Positions 47,610 through 49,865 of a stretch of DNA of 49,865 nucleotides are shown here, one piece after another (positions within the stretch are counted from its first letter, which is position 1; every line of letters begins with the position of its first letter). The notes below the pieces were generated by a model that was given only the letters and a program-made list of their open reading frames with translations, was not told where the DNA came from and made no database searches. Made by a program: the position numbers and the translations under genes. Location: assembly GCA_017518105.1 (NCBI GenBank), contig JAFWWC010000004.1, positions 1 through 49,865 of the forward strand, written 5' to 3'. This DNA comes from Selenomonadaceae bacterium. GTDB lineage: Bacteria > Bacillota > Negativicutes > Selenomonadales > Selenomonadaceae.

Positions 47610-48379
47610 CGCAGAGCCGCCGCCATAAGCAAGAAAGTTATCAGCGCGGACAATTCAGCTAGCGTCGTGACTGCGCCGTAGATGTCTCCTGTGACGCCGC
47701 CGATTTTTTCCACAGCGAACGAGGCGAACCTCCACGCCACGATTAACGCAAGAACACCCGCCGCCACCGCACTTAGGAAAAACATTTCGCTGACGACGAC
47801 GAGCGGTAGCAATAGTAATAACGTCTCGCCCGCCGCAAAAAGTATCGTCCGCCGCGTCGTGAACTTTGCGAAGGCTTTGCCCATGCCGTCGGGTCTAGCG
47901 TAGGGGAATGCGCCAATCGTCACGACCATCATCAGCCGGGCGATTATCGGGGCGGAGTAAATCGCCGTGCACAGCCACCACGTCGACAGCCGCGCAAGTT
48001 CAGTTAGCGTCGAGACCTCCAACGCCGCAACCAAAATCATTGCGACCACTCCGAATGACCCTGCCCGACTGTCCTTCATGATAAGCAAAATTTTTTCCCG
48101 CTCGCGACCCGAAAACAATCCGTCCACCGAATCCATTAGCCCATCGCAATGAATGCCGCCCGTCAAGACTATCAAAGCCGCAAAGCCAACCGCCCCCGAC
48201 AACGTCGGCAAGCACAGTTGATTCACTGCCCCGACGACGCCCGAACATATTAAGCCGAGCACCGCCCCGACCGCCGGAAAATATTTCACCGACTCGCCGA
48301 AGCTCTCTTCCGTCCATACAGTCTGCTTGACGACAAATATCCGCGTCAAGAACTGCAACCCAATCAAAAAGGAATTCAT
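47606..48379 (-). CDS. cobS: Adenosylcobinamide-GDP ribazoletransferase (cobalamin synthase)
   Basis: 257-residue multi-pass membrane enzyme that joins adenosylcobinamide-GDP with alpha-ribazole. The signature GGIHCDGLMDSVDGLFSGRE with KILLIMKDSRAGSFG is complete, and the N-terminal FLIGLQFLTRI is typical. ATG at 48379 is taken; TTG one codon earlier is possible. The ribosome-binding site is weak (CGGTGAT). It forms a two-gene unit with the pduX-like gene and is divergent from the NhaC-type antiporter. No cobalamin riboswitch fold is evident in the 133-bp gap. Confidence 0.95.
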   Translation of the reverse strand: MNSFLIGLQFLTRIFVVKQTVWTEESFGESVKYFPAVGAVLGLICSGVVGAVNQLCLPTLSGAVGFAALIVLTGGIHCDGLMDSVDGLFSGREREKILLIMKDSRAGSFGVVAMILVAALEVSTLTELARLSTWWLCTAIYSAPIIARLMMVVTIGAFPYARPDGMGKAFAKFTTRRTILFAAGETLLLLLPLVVVSEMFFLSAVAAGVLALIVAWRFASFAVEKIGGVTGDIYGAVTTLAELSALITFLLMAAALR

Positions 48380-48440
48380 CAATCAATCACCGCGTGCATA
48401 ATAACTAATCGCGGGCGGCTTGTACAGCGGATAAAATCTT

Positions 48441-48469
48441 TTGCGCTAGTGGGCAATACCTGCTATAAT
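48441..48469 (+). promoter_or_regulatory. Promoter of the NhaC-type antiporter gene
   Basis: TTGCGC (48441-48446) and a perfect TATAAT (48464-48469) with a 17-bp spacer lie 43 bases before the start codon. Confidence 0.75.
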
Positions 48470-48512
48470 CGGCGCGGCATAAAAAAATTTACTTGAGGAG
48501 GCATTTTAGCTA

Positions 48513-49865
48513 ATGGAAAGTTCTGCGTTGTCAATGCTGCCGCCGATTATCACGATAATCCTCGCGCTTGCTACGAAGGAAGTTTACACGTCGCTGATAG
48601 TCGGTATCTTCTTGGGCGCAATGCTCTTCACGGGCGGCAACTTCCTAGAATCAATCGTGACGTTCTTTGAGATTATGGAAGGCAAGGTCGGCGGCAACGT
48701 CAACATTCTAGTTTTCCTCGTCATCTTGGGTATCTTGGTTGCGATAATCAGCAAATCGGGCGCGACGAAGGCTTACGGGGAATGGGCGCGTTCAGTCATC
48801 TCCGGCAAGCGTTCTGCCCTCGGCTTAACGGCGTTCCTCGGCATGTTGATATTCATCGACGACTACTTCAACTGCCTGACTGTCGGAACGATTATGCGAC
48901 CCGTCACTGACAAGTTTAAAATTTGCCGCGCAAAGCTCGCTTACGTCATCGACTCGACGGCGGCTCCTGTCTGTATAATTGCTCCCGTGTCGAGTTGGGC
49001 GGCGGCTGTCGGCTCGTCCCTGCCTGAAGGCTCTCTCGTCGACGGCTTCTTACTTTTCCTGCAGACGATTCCTTTTAACCTCTACGCTATCCTGACGATG
49101 ATTTTTATGGTGTTCATCATCACGACTGGCAGAGACTTCGCGACAATGGGCGCGGAGGTTCGCAAGAACAATGAGCATTTTGAAATCCCCGACGAATACA
49201 AAGACGCCGTCTCAGAAGAACAATCTACCGGCGGGCAAGGAAAGATTATCGACCTGATTTTGCCGCTTATCGTCCTTATTAGTGTCTGTATCTATGGCAT
49301 GCTTTACACGGGCGGCATTCACGAGGGCAAGACGATTTCGGACGCCTTCGCCGACTGCGACGCCTCCAAGGCTTTGGCTCTCGGTTCGTTTATCGCGTTG
49401 ATTTTTATCTCGGCTCTTTATCTGCCGCGCAAGGTCATCAACTTCAGCGAATACTGCGAATGCTATTCCCAAGGCTTTAAAGCAATGGTGCCCGCGATTT
49501 TTATCCTGTGCTTAGCGTGGACGTTGTCCGGCATTTGTTCTGATAGCTATTTGAATTTGGGCGGCTACGTCGGCGGCATTGTCCAAGAGAATGCCTCGCT
49601 TGCAATGTTCCTGCCGGTGATTTTCTTCGTCGTGTCAATGGCGTTGGCTTTCGCGACTGGTACGAGCTGGGGGACGTTCGGCATTTTGATTCCGATTGCA
49701 ATTTCCGTTCTGGTCAATCTCCCGGCTGATGTGGCGTCTAACTTGTTGGTTATCTGCGTGGCGGCGATATTGGCGGGTTCAGTCGGCGGCGACCATGCCT
49801 CGCCCATTTCCGATACTACTATCCTTGCCTCGGCGGGTGCCCAATGCCACCACATAGACCACGTA
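48513..49865 (+). CDS. NhaC-type Na+/H+ antiporter (3' end outside window)
   Basis: 451 codons are open to the window end. The product is very hydrophobic and matches the NhaC antiporter family: MLPPIITIILALATKEVYTSLIVGI at the start, LGMLIFIDDYFNCLTVGTIMRPVTDKF, STAAPVCIIAPVSSWAAAVGS, FATGTSWGTFGILIPIA and the diagnostic GGDHASPISDTTILASAG. Relatives exchange Na+ for H+ or export organic amines or malate. The ATG has AGGAGG 11 bases upstream and a strong promoter at 48441-48469. Confidence 0.92.
   Translation, partial: MESSALSMLPPIITIILALATKEVYTSLIVGIFLGAMLFTGGNFLESIVTFFEIMEGKVGGNVNILVFLVILGILVAIISKSGATKAYGEWARSVISGKRSALGLTAFLGMLIFIDDYFNCLTVGTIMRPVTDKFKICRAKLAYVIDSTAAPVCIIAPVSSWAAAVGSSLPEGSLVDGFLLFLQTIPFNLYAILTMIFMVFIITTGRDFATMGAEVRKNNEHFEIPDEYKDAVSEEQSTGGQGKIIDLILPLIVLISVCIYGMLYTGGIHEGKTISDAFADCDASKALALGSFIALIFISALYLPRKVINFSEYCECYSQGFKAMVPAIFILCLAWTLSGICSDSYLNLGGYVGGIVQENASLAMFLPVIFFVVSMALAFATGTSWGTFGILIPIAISVLVNLPADVASNLLVICVAAILAGSVGGDHASPISDTTILASAGAQCHHIDHV

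Noticed and set aside
48380..48512. Possible cobalamin riboswitch between cobS and the antiporter gene
   Set aside because: The 133-bp gap is too short for the full aptamer and shows no B12-box-like sequence on either strand by eye.

Overview
The window reads as chromosomal DNA of a didermic, anaerobe-like Firmicute, most probably a Negativicute of the Selenomonadaceae type. This is inferred from the mix of genes and not from a marker gene. Firmicute features are the RNA polymerase delta subunit next to pyrG and argS, MutS2, PlsY, an EcfA1/EcfA2 pair and XpaC/TelA. Outer-membrane-type features are an RND efflux pump with a lipoprotein adaptor, an RTX repeat protein and several secreted proteins. 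Strong sigma-A type promoters (for example TTGACA-N17-TATAAT before mnmG) and Rho-independent hairpins are easy to see.

Layout. Bases 1-1967 are the 3' part of an RTX calcium-binding repeat protein, followed by enolase (2139-3473) and a single-chain restriction-modification-specificity enzyme (3558-7151). The 317-bp gap after it holds an unlisted 31-codon membrane-peptide gene with hairpins and a decayed second copy. From 10970 back to 7469 runs a tightly overlapping operon: ridA, ecfA1, ecfA2, a family 2 glycosyltransferase and an HD-domain protein. Going rightwards, an L,D-transpeptidase gene overlaps polA (11099-14781). polA converges on two tandem secreted unknowns (14759-15924). Next come a tandem AAA+ ATPase and a secreted 5'-nucleotidase, both leftward. 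mnmG follows rightward, then a leftward group mutS2, TRAP permease and a small membrane protein. tRNA-Arg(CCT) and msrAB follow.

Bases 27722-34230 are one leftward gene string: argS, a zinc-ribbon/glycine-zipper membrane protein, a catalytically dead L,D-transpeptidase paralogue, its intact sister, rpoE and pyrG. After tRNA-Leu(TAG), plsY and a protein ending in a FliN/SpoA domain lie rightward. They are followed by a five-gene envelope operon (36026-41638): XpaC-TM2, TelA, a membrane protein, a class B PBP with a PASTA domain and a secreted FlgT-like protein. The last part holds a cupin, a double-glycine-leader precursor protein, an RND pump with its adaptor, pduX-like and cobS cobalamin genes, and the 5' part of an NhaC-type antiporter that runs off the end.

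Most of the window is housekeeping. The places most worth a second look are the small-peptide locus at 7190-7452, the dead/intact L,D-transpeptidase pair with its membrane-protein neighbour, the SpoA-domain fusion, the XpaC/TelA/PBP operon, and the double-glycine precursor downstream of the RND pump. No transposase, prophage, CRISPR array or rRNA was seen.
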